A stretch of DNA of 64,000 bases from an uncultured Lachnospiraceae bacterium. GTDB taxonomy: Bacteria; Bacillota; Clostridia; Lachnospirales; Lachnospiraceae. The stretch lies in the NCBI GenBank assembly GCA_910588825.1, contig CAJURF010000009.1, forward strand, positions 7,553-71,552. The letters are read 5' to 3'. Each line of letters starts with the position of its first letter. Positions within the stretch are counted from its first letter, which is position 1. The notes below the pieces were generated by a model that saw nothing but the letters and a program-made list of their open reading frames with translations, was not told the origin of the DNA and made no database searches. Of this stretch, positions 51,707-60,285 are shown in pieces. The translations under genes were made by a program, and so were the position numbers.

Positions 51707-53956
51707 TTGTATAAGCAGACACCTTATCTGCACTCTTTAATTGAAAATTTATTATACGTACTGCAAAATACCAGTGAAACGGATGCGGATGCTGGTGCTG
51801 ACGGCAAAACTTTAGCTGCGGGAAGCCATCTGCTGGCGGACGGCCAGAAAATAGAGACGGCCCGGGAATTTGCAAAATTTATGGATGAAATGCCGGGAGG
51901 GTTTTTCATTTACCGCGCCCACGGCGCCGAAGAACTCCTCTATGCAAATGCCGCCCTGCTCCGAATCTTCAACTGCAGCAGCATGGAGCAGTTTCGGAAA
52001 CACACGGGCAATTCGTTCAAAGGTATTGTTCACCCTGATGATCTGGAAGCGGTAGAAAAAAGCATCTACGAACAGATTCAGCATAACCAGGACGACCTGG
52101 ACTATGTGGAATACCGGATTATCCGCACAGACGGGCAGATTCGCTGGCTGGAGGATTATGGCCATTTTGTCCACAGTGAGACATTGGGAGATATTTTCTA
52201 TGTCTTTGTAGGAGACGCCACGGAAAAAAGAAATCGTCTGCTGGCTGAAAGAGCCATATTTACCACAGACAAACTGCAGAAAGTTCAAAATCTGCAGACC
52301 CAGATTGATATATACAACCGGCAGATGCGGGATTTTAACCGGGAGCATCTGCAGCGTCTGGAGGTAATCGAAGGTCTCAGCGTCAATTATGAGTCTATCC
52401 TCTATGCGGATTTGGATATCAATAAAGTAATACCATACCGTCTGAGCAGCAGGACAGAATATCAATTTAACAAAAAATATGAAGTAAGGGATTATCAGTG
52501 GTATACTGCCGATTATGTCAAAACCTGGGTCTGCCCGGAAGACAGAGAGTTAGTTTTAAAGGCGGCAGACCCTGTTTATATCCGAAAAAGGCTTTCCAGC
52601 ATACAGACATATTATATTAATTTCCGTGTGCTGATGGACGGGGAGGTCCAATACCTGCAGCTTCGCATTGTGGACGTGCGCAGACATGACCATGTGGCTC
52701 AGATAGTTATGGGTTATCGCAGGGTGGATGAGGAGATCCGCCGGGAAATGGAGCAGAAAAAGATTTACCAGGATGCTCTGGAACATGCCAAGCAGGCTAA
52801 TGATGCGAAAAACCTGTTTCTTTCCAACATGTCCCATGACCTGCGCACTCCGCTGAATGCAATCACAGGCTTTACGGCTCTTGCCCGGAATCCAAAAGAC
52901 CGGGAACAGCTCCTTCATTGTCTGGACCAGATAGAGGCGTCCAGTGCCCAGCTTCTGGACCTTATAAACAATGTTCTGGAGTTCTCACAGATGGAATCAG
53001 GTATGGTACATTTGGAGGAAACACCCTTTAACATCTATGATCTGCTCCAGGAGATTTATACAGAGATGCAGCCGTCTGCCCAGGCAAAGAACTTATCCTT
53101 TACGTTACATACAGCAGGTGTGAGACACAGCAGCGTATGCAGTGACCGCCGCAAGATACACCAAATTCTCATGACGCTCATCGGCAATGCCGTTAAATAC
53201 ACAGAACCAGGCGGGAATGTTTCTATTACTGTCACAGAACAGGCATCCGCGGCTGTGGACCATGTCAGTTATTGGTTTGCCGTGGAGGACAGCGGAATCG
53301 GCATGCCGGAAGATTTTGTCAAGCGCATATACGAGCCATTTGGGCGGCAGCAGAATACCACCATCAGCGGTGTGCTGGGCACTGGACTGAGGCTGTCCAT
53401 AGCCAAAAACCTCACCGATATGCTGGGAGGGACCATAGATATTCACAGTATCCCGGACCAGGGCAGCCGTTTCACCCTCATACTGGATATGCGGATAGAG
53501 AAAAATCAGATGGAACCGCCTGCCGGACTGGAGGAAAAAGTACTGGGTCTGGTGGGCAGCCAGAAAATTCTTCTGGTGGAGGACAATGAAGTGAACACAG
53601 AAATCGAGATGGAACTGCTGGAAAGTCTGGGATTTCACATGGATACCGCTGAAAATGGCAGTATTGCCGTGGAAAAGGTGAGCACATCCCGGCCCGGAGA
53701 TTATGCGCTGGTTCTCATGGATATTCAGATGCCTGTCATGGACGGCCATCATGCCGCCCGGGCAATACGCGCTCTGGATAATCCCCGGCTGGCATCCCTG
53801 CCCATCATCGCCCTGTCGGCCAATGCTTTTGATGAAGACCGGAAAATGTCCATGGAAAGCGGGATGAATGCCCACCTGGCAAAACCTCTGGATGTTTCTG
53901 AACTATTGAAACTAATGTGGAAAATTTTATTGAAAAATGAGGAGGAATATCATTGA
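51707..53956 (+). CDS. Cytosolic hybrid sensor histidine kinase, single receiver
   Basis: The protein has 749 residues without membrane helices. A PAS domain at about 60-170 (FMDEMPGGFFIYRAHG, then ILHPDDLE-like IVHPDDLEAVE) is followed by a linker and a second PAS-like unit (about 210-350). HisKA (SHDLRTPLNAI, His377), HATPase (TLIGNAVKYTEP, DSGIGM) and one receiver (Asp672 in LMDIQMP) follow. The G2 box reads GTGLRLSI, with Arg where kinases normally have Gly. The TTG start is supported by GGGAGG (51693-51698). The small gene that follows overlaps its stop. No response regulator is adjacent. Confidence 0.9.
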   Translation: MYKQTPYLHSLIENLLYVLQNTSETDADAGADGKTLAAGSHLLADGQKIETAREFAKFMDEMPGGFFIYRAHGAEELLYANAALLRIFNCSSMEQFRKHTGNSFKGIVHPDDLEAVEKSIYEQIQHNQDDLDYVEYRIIRTDGQIRWLEDYGHFVHSETLGDIFYVFVGDATEKRNRLLAERAIFTTDKLQKVQNLQTQIDIYNRQMRDFNREHLQRLEVIEGLSVNYESILYADLDINKVIPYRLSSRTEYQFNKKYEVRDYQWYTADYVKTWVCPEDRELVLKAADPVYIRKRLSSIQTYYINFRVLMDGEVQYLQLRIVDVRRHDHVAQIVMGYRRVDEEIRREMEQKKIYQDALEHAKQANDAKNLFLSNMSHDLRTPLNAITGFTALARNPKDREQLLHCLDQIEASSAQLLDLINNVLEFSQMESGMVHLEETPFNIYDLLQEIYTEMQPSAQAKNLSFTLHTAGVRHSSVCSDRRKIHQILMTLIGNAVKYTEPGGNVSITVTEQASAAVDHVSYWFAVEDSGIGMPEDFVKRIYEPFGRQQNTTISGVLGTGLRLSIAKNLTDMLGGTIDIHSIPDQGSRFTLILDMRIEKNQMEPPAGLEEKVLGLVGSQKILLVEDNEVNTEIEMELLESLGFHMDTAENGSIAVEKVSTSRPGDYALVLMDIQMPVMDGHHAARAIRALDNPRLASLPIIALSANAFDEDRKMSMESGMNAHLAKPLDVSELLKLMWKILLKNEEEYH

Positions 53957-54183
53957 AAGAATACGAAGCAGTATGGGAGATTTTTAATCTTTGTTCCGGC
54001 AACCAGATGAGAGATGTCTTTGTGGAAGAACTGGAAATCGAAGACCTGGACGCTTTTATCAAAAACAAATTCAAAGGGGAAGATGTGAGTTATGAGAAAT
54101 CCATTCTGGAGGATGGCACCGTCATCTATGACATCCGCACGTCTGATATCTCACAGCGGTACTCCTTTACAGAAATAAAATAA
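53953..54183 (+). CDS. Small conserved acidic protein, unknown function
   Basis: The protein has 76 residues, starting at TTG 53953 that overlaps the kinase stop by three bases; GAGGAGG (53939-53945) gives strong support. The sequence is acidic (EELEIEDLDAFI) and predicted alpha/beta with YDIRTSDISQRY near the end. It has no signal peptide, membrane helix or cysteine. Translational coupling to the kinase and proximity to the metal-sensor/Mrp pair are the only clues. I do not recognise the family. Confidence 0.65.
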   Translation: MKEYEAVWEIFNLCSGNQMRDVFVEELEIEDLDAFIKNKFKGEDVSYEKSILEDGTVIYDIRTSDISQRYSFTEIK

Positions 54184-54194
54184 GTTGCTATAAT
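54166..54194 (+). promoter_or_regulatory. Promoter of the CsoR-like/Mrp operon
   Basis: TTTACA (54166-54171), 17 bases and TATAAT (54189-54194) lie about 105 bases before the metal-sensor start. The -35 box falls inside the end of the small upstream gene. Confidence 0.65.
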
Positions 54195-54298
54195 AAGAAC
54201 ATACAATCGATACGCCCAATCAAGCAGATTAAGAAACTGCCAATCATATATTGCTGCAGATGACGCAGGATGCGCAAAACACTATAAACGGAGGCATC

Positions 54299-54661
54299 AT
54301 GAACAAAAGCGAAAATCAGCATTTCCACAAACACGTTCTGGAAAACGGAACAGTTGTGGAACATACCCATGAACATGAGCACGGCCACGGTCACACCCAC
54401 AGCCATACCCATACAAAAGCGGTTATTAACAGGCTTTCCCGCGCCATTGGCCATCTGGAATCTATAAAAAAAATGGTGGAATCCGGAAGGGACTGCAGTG
54501 AAGTACTGGTTCAGTTATCTGCGGTAAAGTCTGCCATCAACAACACAGGAAAGGTCATACTTCAGGACCACATTGAACACTGTATCGTAGATGCAGTGGA
54601 GCACGGAGACAAGCAGGCGCTGGCAGAATTGGAAAAGGCGATCGACCAGTTTATCAAATAG
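54299..54661 (+). CDS. CsoR/FrmR-type metal-sensing repressor with His-rich tail
   Basis: The protein has 120 residues. The C-terminal ~80 residues are the helical CsoR/RcnR/FrmR (DUF156) domain; the classic ligand set is visible as Cys66, His91 and Cys95 (C...H...C, CsoR-like, suggestive of copper(I)). The N-terminal ~40 residues are unusually rich in histidine (about 16 His between residues 8 and 38, as in HTHEHEHGHGHTHSHTH), which could store or sense nickel, zinc or copper. GGAGG precedes the ATG. The next gene is the Mrp ATPase, 18 bases away, so this repressor may control cluster assembly in response to metal. Confidence 0.87.
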   Translation: MNKSENQHFHKHVLENGTVVEHTHEHEHGHGHTHSHTHTKAVINRLSRAIGHLESIKKMVESGRDCSEVLVQLSAVKSAINNTGKVILQDHIEHCIVDAVEHGDKQALAELEKAIDQFIK

Positions 54662-54679
54662 CAAAGGAGTATACGCGAC

Positions 54680-55516
54680 ATGGCAAAAGAATGCGACAAC
54701 AGCAGCTGCACCAAAGAGGACTGCGCTGGCTGCAAAGAAAAGAAAGAGAATGGAATCCCCAAAGAAGAATGTAATCAGTTTTCAAAAATCCGCCGGGTAA
54801 TCGGCATTGTCAGCGGCAAGGGCGGTGTTGGAAAGTCCTTCATGGCAGCTTCCCTGGCCAACCAGCTGGCAGCAAAAGGGTACCGGGTGGGAATCATGGA
54901 CGCAGATGTGACAGGACCGTCCATCCCCAAAATGTATGGGCTGAAAGGAGCTGCCTCGGCAGACGAGAACGGCATCCGTCCCATGGTTACAGAGAATGGC
55001 ATTAAGATCATATCTGTAAATCTGCTTCTGCCCACAGAGGAAACCCCGGTGATCTGGAGAGGTCCTGTGATCGCCAACATGGTGAAACAGTTCTGGACAG
55101 ATGTAGTCTGGGAAGAAATTGATTATCTGCTGGTAGACATGCCTCCGGGAACCGGAGATGTGCCCCTTACCGTATTCCAGTCTCTGCCTATAGATGGAGT
55201 GGTTATCGTTACTTCACCCCAGGATCTGGTGCGTATGATCGTTAAGAAAGCCTACAATATGGCAGACATGATGCACGTGCCGGTGCTGGGCATTGTAGAA
55301 AACTACAGCTATGTGAAATGTCCGGACTGCAATAAAGAATTGAAAGTATTCGGCGAAAGCCATATTGACGAAATCGCCGGGGAACTGAATGTTCCTGTGT
55401 TGGGAAAAATTCCGGTAGACCCAGAATTTGCCTCTGCTGCAGACAAGGGAATCTTCCACACTGTGCAGAATGAGTATCTGACAGACGGCGTGAGAGTGAT
55501 GCCGGAGATTTCATAA
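54680..55516 (+). CDS. mrp: Mrp/NBP35-type Fe-S carrier ATPase
   Basis: The protein has 278 residues. A deviant Walker A P-loop SGKGGVGKS identifies the Mrp/NBP35 family, which binds and transfers 4Fe-4S clusters. The N-terminus has the NBP35-like cysteines C5, C10, C15 and C18 (CxxxxCxxxxCxxC), and a C-terminal pair CPDC. DMPPGTGD is the Walker B-like region. Unlike ApbC-type proteins it has no N-terminal DUF59 domain. It is co-transcribed with the metal repressor 18 bases upstream, linking cluster delivery to metal sensing. The AAGGAG ribosome site is good. Confidence 0.93.
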   Translation: MAKECDNSSCTKEDCAGCKEKKENGIPKEECNQFSKIRRVIGIVSGKGGVGKSFMAASLANQLAAKGYRVGIMDADVTGPSIPKMYGLKGAASADENGIRPMVTENGIKIISVNLLLPTEETPVIWRGPVIANMVKQFWTDVVWEEIDYLLVDMPPGTGDVPLTVFQSLPIDGVVIVTSPQDLVRMIVKKAYNMADMMHVPVLGIVENYSYVKCPDCNKELKVFGESHIDEIAGELNVPVLGKIPVDPEFASAADKGIFHTVQNEYLTDGVRVMPEIS

Positions 55517-55590
55517 TTGCGCTGTAACTGTTCCATGTCATCCGTCTCGCGGAATCATACGGCTGAATAGTTATATTGAGCCTTTATATT

Positions 55591-55646
55591 CAGAGAAAAG
55601 TCAATCCAGCTGACCGTTGCGGCTAAGCCGGATTGATTTTTCTCTG
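55591..55646. terminator. Bidirectional hairpin between mrp and the TetR gene
   Basis: CAGAGAAAAGTCAATCCAGC (55591-55610) pairs with GCCGGATTGATTTTTCTCTG (55627-55646), with two mismatches. T-rich and A-rich arms make it suitable as a shared terminator for the convergent genes. Confidence 0.65.
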
Positions 55647-55663
55647 ATGTTGTTTCAAAAAAA

Positions 55664-56317
55664 TCACTTCTCAATCACCTGCCGCATATTCCTGCGTATC
55701 AACTGATTGCAGGTGTTTTCCAGTTCTTTTCGCCTATCAGCGTTCTCCTTCATAGCGCAGTCCAGCAGCCCTTTCACAAGCAGTGGATTCGTCCAGCTGT
55801 AATAATGGGCGTCATCATCACTAATCAAGTTCATATTTGCGATTCTTCTCAGCATGATAAAATCCCGGTTTTGCATATCATCCTCAAAAAGCAGCGTATA
55901 ATAATACGCGGTATATTTTTCAGATCCAATAATTGGAAATAGCTCAAAATAATCCTGGAAAGCATTTTCGAAAATGGAATTTCCTGTGCCCCAAAACAGA
56001 CGGTAGTAGATATCCGGCCGCTGGAACGCATAGCGGTTGAAAAGTTCCCAGCCCTCAACATAAATGGTCAAAAGATCTTTGTCTGTGTCCATAAGTCTGC
56101 CATATTCCACCATATATTCATCCAGGAAGCGGATGGAAGCCACCGCGATGAGATAATCCAGGCTTTCAAAATGTTTGTATAAAGCTGCGATGGAACAGCC
56201 GTTTTCTTCTGCCAGTTTCCGCACAGAGATTTCAGAAGAATCCTGAACCAAAAGTTTATGATAAGTGGATAAGATAAATCTTTTCTTTGTCTCAATGCCT
56301 TTTGCATATACTGCCAT
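55664..56317 (-). CDS. TetR family transcriptional regulator
   Basis: The protein has 217 residues. The N-terminal HTH is clear: KKRFILSTYHKLLVQDSSEISVRKLAEENGCS leads into IAALYKHFESLDYLI (residues about 8-55; only its core is quoted). The rest is a helical ligand domain with many aromatic residues. AAGGAG lies eight bases before ATG 56317. The gene is directly downstream of the first 93-bp repeat, whose CAAATGATTTG dyads are candidate operators. It may regulate itself and the genes up to the second repeat. The ligand is unknown. Confidence 0.85.
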   Translation of the reverse strand: MAVYAKGIETKKRFILSTYHKLLVQDSSEISVRKLAEENGCSIAALYKHFESLDYLIAVASIRFLDEYMVEYGRLMDTDKDLLTIYVEGWELFNRYAFQRPDIYYRLFWGTGNSIFENAFQDYFELFPIIGSEKYTAYYYTLLFEDDMQNRDFIMLRRIANMNLISDDDAHYYSWTNPLLVKGLLDCAMKENADRRKELENTCNQLIRRNMRQVIEK

Positions 56318-56360
56318 GGGTAAATATTCTCCTTGTAAACAAAAAACTTTTCCTTCCATA

Positions 56361-56453
56361 ATATACCCGCGAGCCAAATGATTTGCCAGCAGGCTTTCAC
56401 TGTTTCAGGCAAAACAGCAAATCATTTGGCAAATACGTATGCTCTTGAGTATA
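56361..56453. repeat. 93-bp repeat, copy 1
   Basis: This element is about 95% identical to 60286-60378 (five differences in 93 bases, same orientation). It contains GCCAAATGATTTGC (56372-56385) and its exact inverse GCAAATCATTTGGC; each arm is itself an 11-base near-dyad CAAATgATTTG. It lies upstream of the TetR gene (minus) and the SPFH gene (plus). It could be a mobile palindromic element (MITE-like) or a double repressor operator. Confidence 0.85.
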
Positions 56454-56580
56454 ATGCATTTTCCGGGAAACATCAATACAATCTTATAAAATCTCATTGA
56501 GGGGATGGCTGTTTTCTGCTATAGTAGAGAGAGAAAATAATGACAGAGTCCGGATATAGATTTTGAAAGGAGTTTTCGTT

Positions 56581-57834
56581 ATGGGACTGATAAAAGCGGC
56601 AAAAGGAGCGGCAGGGGGTGTATTGGCAGACCAGTGGAAAGAGTTTTTCTATTGCGAAGCCATGGAGAAAGAAGTGCTGGTGGTAAAGGGCAGCAGGCGT
56701 ACTTCCTCTCGTTCATCCAACAAAAAGGGCAGTGAAAATATTATCTCCAATGGCAGCGGCATTGCTGTGGCGGACGGTCAGTGTATGCTTATTGTAGAGC
56801 AGGGGGAGATTGTGGAGTTCTGTGCAGAACCGGGGGAATTTACCTATGATTCTTCTGCGGAGCCCAGTATTTTTGCGGGAAATCTGGGGGATGTGATTGA
56901 GGAGACTTTCGCGGCTATCGGCAGGCGCTTTGCCTATGGCGGGGATACAGGCAGAGATCAGCGGATTTATTACATCAATACAAAGGAGCTGGTGGACAAT
57001 AAGTTCGGCACGCCCAATCCCATTCCGTTTCGGGTGGCGGACTCCAGAATCGGACTGGATATAGATGTGTCTGTCCGCTGTTCGGGGGTGTATTCGTACC
57101 GTATTGCGGACCCGCTGACATTTTATGCCAGAGTCTGCGGCAATGTGGAGCGGGAATATACCCGGGATGAGCTGGACAGTCAGCTGAAAACAGAATTTAT
57201 CAGCGCATTGCAGCCTGCTTTCGGAAAGCTGTCGGACATGGGACTTCGCCCCAGCCAGATCGTCAGCCATAATACAGAGCTGGAGGCGGCTATGAATCAG
57301 GTGCTTTCCAGTAAATGGGGACAGCTTCGCGGGCTGGAAGTGGTCAGTATCGCCCTGGGCTCAGTGACCCTTCCGCCGGAGGATGCCCAGATGATCAAAG
57401 ATGCCCAGCAGGCGGCCATGATGCGGGACCCATCCATGGCAGCGGCGGTTCTCACTGGAGCTCAGGCGGAGGCCATGAAAGCTGCAGCTTCCAACCATGC
57501 AGGAGCCATGAACGGTTTTATGGGGATGGGAATGGCCATGAATGCCGGCGGGGGGAATGTGCAGAATCTCTTTGCCATGGGACAGCAGCAGATGCAGGGC
57601 GGGCAGGTACAGGGACAACCGCCGCAGATGCAGCAGCCACAGCAGCCGGCAGCGCAGCAGTCCGGAGGATGGACGTGCAGCTGCGGCACAGTGTGCACTG
57701 GGAATTTCTGTCCGGAATGCGGTTCACCAAGGCCCTCCGGCACAGGAGAATGGGCCTGCTCCTGCGGTGCAGTGAATAGCGGGAAATTCTGCCAGAACTG
57801 TGGAAAACCTTTTGGGGCGGGAAGTTTAAGGTAG
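56581..57834 (+). CDS. SPFH-domain protein with C-terminal zinc ribbons (YdjI-like)
   Basis: The protein has 417 residues. It has an SPFH/band 7-type region at about residues 20-240 (GSGIAVADGQCMLIVEQGEIV, FYARVCGN, VASIALGSVTLP-like). A Met/Gly/Gln-rich linker (about 300-360, for example QQQMQGGQVQGQPPQMQQPQ) follows, and two zinc ribbons close the protein (CSCGTVC...CPEC and CSCGAV...CQNC). Bacillus YdjI has the same build and acts with YdjG and YdjH to recruit PspA to damaged membrane. AAAGGAG lies ten bases before the ATG at 56581. It heads the three-gene set. Confidence 0.85.
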   Translation: MGLIKAAKGAAGGVLADQWKEFFYCEAMEKEVLVVKGSRRTSSRSSNKKGSENIISNGSGIAVADGQCMLIVEQGEIVEFCAEPGEFTYDSSAEPSIFAGNLGDVIEETFAAIGRRFAYGGDTGRDQRIYYINTKELVDNKFGTPNPIPFRVADSRIGLDIDVSVRCSGVYSYRIADPLTFYARVCGNVEREYTRDELDSQLKTEFISALQPAFGKLSDMGLRPSQIVSHNTELEAAMNQVLSSKWGQLRGLEVVSIALGSVTLPPEDAQMIKDAQQAAMMRDPSMAAAVLTGAQAEAMKAAASNHAGAMNGFMGMGMAMNAGGGNVQNLFAMGQQQMQGGQVQGQPPQMQQPQQPAAQQSGGWTCSCGTVCTGNFCPECGSPRPSGTGEWACSCGAVNSGKFCQNCGKPFGAGSLR

Positions 57835-57860
57835 TGTATTCAGATATGTCAGGAGGAGGT

Positions 57861-58955
57861 ATGGAAAACCTACAGGAATATAAATGTCCGTGCTGTGGCG
57901 GCGCAGTTGTCTTTGACAGTTCTCTGCAGAAGATGAAGTGTCCATACTGCGATACAGAGTTTGAAATAGATGCCTTGAAGGAATACAGCCAGGAGGTGCA
58001 AAGCCAGCAGGCGGATGAGATGAACTGGGAGATGCCCACAGGCAGCCAGTGGAAGGAAGGGGAGGAGGAAGGACTCCGCTCTTACATATGTAAGTCCTGC
58101 GGTGGTGAGATTGTGGGCGATGAAAATATGGCGGCCGCCGCCTGTCCCTTCTGCGGCAATTCTGTGATTATCACGCAGCAATTTGCAGGGGCCCTGCGCC
58201 CGGACTGCGTAATTCCCTTTAAACTAGATAAAAAAGCGGCAAAAGAGAGGCTGGCCAGGCATTTGTCTGGAAAGCGCCTGCTTCCTAAGGTGTTCAAGGA
58301 TGAGAACCACATTGATGAGGTGAAAGGTATCTATGTGCCGTTCTGGCTGTTTGATACCAATGTCCAGGCCCATATCCGGTATAAAGCGTCCACAACCAGG
58401 GTCTGGAGTGACAGCGATTATGATTATACAGAAACCTGCTATTATTCTGTCCAGCGGGGCGGTGACATTGCCTTTGAGCTGGTTCCGGCAGACGGTTCCT
58501 CCAAGATGGCGGACGATTTGATGGAATCCATTGAACCCTTTGATTTCTCTGAAGCGGTGGATTTTGAGACTGCATATTTGGCCGGGTATCTGGCAGATAG
58601 ATATGATGTGACGGCACAGGAAAATATGGGCCGTATCAATCAGCGGGTGAAGCGTTCCACAGAGGAGGCATTTGCATCAACGGTGCACGGATACACTTCT
58701 GTGGTGCCGGAGAGCAGCAGTATAAAGCTGTACGGGGGCGAAGTTAAATATGCGCTGTACCCCGTATGGATGTTACATACAAACTGGAATGGGAACAAGT
58801 ATACCTTTGCCATGAATGGACAGACGGGAAAGTTTGTGGGAGATCTTCCGGTGGATAAAGCAGCGGCAGCGAGATGGATGCTGGGGCTGACTGTCTTATT
58901 TGGCGTGGCAGCCTATGGTGTGATGTGGCTTCTATGGCTGGCCGGAATCTTGTAG
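57861..58955 (+). CDS. Zinc-ribbon membrane protein, YdjG-like
   Basis: The protein has 364 residues. Two N-terminal zinc ribbons (CPCCGGAV with CPYCDTEF; CKSCGGEI with CPFCGNS) lead into a middle beta domain (PFKLDKKAAKERL, IYVPFWLFD) and a C-terminal membrane helix pair (WMLGLTVLFGVAAYGVMWLLW). This is the layout of YdjG-type proteins encoded between SPFH and TPM-domain genes. The ATG 57861 (MENLQEYKC) is chosen because it starts at the conserved N-terminus; AGGAGG (57851-57856) is four bases before it. An ATG at 57846 is possible. It is in operon with its neighbours. Confidence 0.78.
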   Translation: MENLQEYKCPCCGGAVVFDSSLQKMKCPYCDTEFEIDALKEYSQEVQSQQADEMNWEMPTGSQWKEGEEEGLRSYICKSCGGEIVGDENMAAAACPFCGNSVIITQQFAGALRPDCVIPFKLDKKAAKERLARHLSGKRLLPKVFKDENHIDEVKGIYVPFWLFDTNVQAHIRYKASTTRVWSDSDYDYTETCYYSVQRGGDIAFELVPADGSSKMADDLMESIEPFDFSEAVDFETAYLAGYLADRYDVTAQENMGRINQRVKRSTEEAFASTVHGYTSVVPESSSIKLYGGEVKYALYPVWMLHTNWNGNKYTFAMNGQTGKFVGDLPVDKAAAARWMLGLTVLFGVAAYGVMWLLWLAGIL

Positions 58956-58970
58956 GAGGGACAAAAAGAG

Positions 58971-59816
58971 ATGGTGAAAAGGTCAGAACGAATCGATTGG
59001 ATATATGTAACAATGGCGGTGATCTTTCTCTGTGTTTTCGCAATCGCTGGAATTGTCCGGGCAGAGGCGGCCTGGGCCGGGTCCGGAAGTTCTTCAGGCA
59101 GCCATCCCCGGCTTACAGATGAAGCAGGGCTTTTGACCAGTCAGGAGAGCAGCGGGCTGCTTGCCCGGCTGGATGAGGTCAGTGAAAGGCAGAAGATGGA
59201 TATTGTGATTGTAACCACAAATAGTCTGCAGGGGTCGTCTGCCATGGATTATGCAGATGACTTTTATGACAAGAATGGTTATGGATATGGTTCCGGCAAA
59301 GACGGGGTACTGCTTCTGATTTCCATGGAAGACCGGGATTGGTGGATTTCAACCTGCGGGTATGGAATCACGGCCTTCACCGATGCGGGGATTGAGTATC
59401 TGTCAGAACAGTTTTTGAAAGACCTTTCGGATGGAAATTATGAAGCTGCGTTTCAGACTTATATCAGTCAGTGCGATGAGTTTATCGCCCAGGCACGAAA
59501 GGGCAGACCTTATGACCGGTCCAATCTTCCCCACGAACCGCTGTCACAGCTCTGGATGCTGGCGGCCCTGGGGATCGGGCTGGTATCTGCCCTGATTGCT
59601 GTGGCAGTTATGAAGGGCAGATTGAAAACAGTCCGCAGCCAGGGGACAGCCGGCAGCTATGTGCGGGAAGGCAGCATGCATATCACAGACAGCCGCGAAT
59701 TCTTCCTGTACAGGAACGTCCACCGGACGGCCAGGCCCCAACAGACCAGTTCCGGAAGCAGTACCCATACCTCATCTTCCGGCGCTTCCCATGGCGGGGG
59801 CGGGGGGAAGTTTTAA
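58971..59816 (+). CDS. TPM-domain membrane protein (YdjH/YgcG-like)
   Basis: The protein has 281 residues. It begins with a signal/anchor helix (WIYVTMAVIFLCVFAIAGI). A TPM domain follows (about residues 45-170: RLTDEAGLLTSQES, IVIVTTNSLQG, GVLLLISMEDRDWWIST and FLKDLSDGNYEAAF). A second helix (LWMLAALGIGLVSALIAVAV) precedes a low-complexity Ser/Thr/Gly tail ending GGGGGKF. TPM proteins take part in membrane quality control and were once called phosphatases. GTAGGAGGG precedes the ATG. It is the third gene of the SPFH cluster. Confidence 0.85.
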   Translation: MVKRSERIDWIYVTMAVIFLCVFAIAGIVRAEAAWAGSGSSSGSHPRLTDEAGLLTSQESSGLLARLDEVSERQKMDIVIVTTNSLQGSSAMDYADDFYDKNGYGYGSGKDGVLLLISMEDRDWWISTCGYGITAFTDAGIEYLSEQFLKDLSDGNYEAAFQTYISQCDEFIAQARKGRPYDRSNLPHEPLSQLWMLAALGIGLVSALIAVAVMKGRLKTVRSQGTAGSYVREGSMHITDSREFFLYRNVHRTARPQQTSSGSSTHTSSSGASHGGGGGKF

Positions 59817-59844
59817 AAACTATTATGTAAACAGCCTGCGCTGT

Positions 59845-60243
59845 CTACCCCTCAATGGGTGTGCCTTCCCCCATCATCTGAATGACAACAGCCTTGGCGT
59901 CTTCCAGATGGAACATCATCAATTTATGCCCTGTCTCTTCATTGTAGATGCTTTTCAGATTGGGCATGGCATCCAAAGCAGCTTGGGCATATTTGGGGTC
60001 TGTCTCAAATACAGCCTTTCCCGTATAACGGAGCCATTCGCCGTTGGGTTTGCAGGCTGCAATTTCAGTGAGGGGATTGGCTGTCAGCTGTTTGTATACA
60101 TCTTTGAAATTGCCTACGCCGAAAATTACTTTGCCGTCCATCTGAAGATGGGCGCCCAGGGGACGCAGTTTTGGCTGGTTTTTGTCTGTGGTTGCCAGGA
60201 AAAATACGCCGGTTTCTGTTAAGAAATCATTTAGTCTGCTCAT
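59845..60243 (-). CDS. Pyridoxamine 5'-phosphate oxidase-like flavoprotein
   Basis: The protein has 132 residues with the split-barrel PNPOx-like fold: FLTETGVFFLATTDKNQPKLRPLG and GVGNFKDVYKQLTANP. Short members of this family bind FMN or F420-like cofactors and reduce small substrates; the true PNPOx active site is not complete here. It converges on the TPM gene with 28 bases between. The second 93-bp repeat lies 43 bases before its start, so it may share control with the TetR gene. GGAG lies 11 bases before the ATG. Confidence 0.85.
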   Translation of the reverse strand: MSRLNDFLTETGVFFLATTDKNQPKLRPLGAHLQMDGKVIFGVGNFKDVYKQLTANPLTEIAACKPNGEWLRYTGKAVFETDPKYAQAALDAMPNLKSIYNEETGHKLMMFHLEDAKAVVIQMMGEGTPIEG

Positions 60244-60285
60244 ATTACATGTTGCTCCTTTCGTTTAGGTAATTGCTATGGTAAG

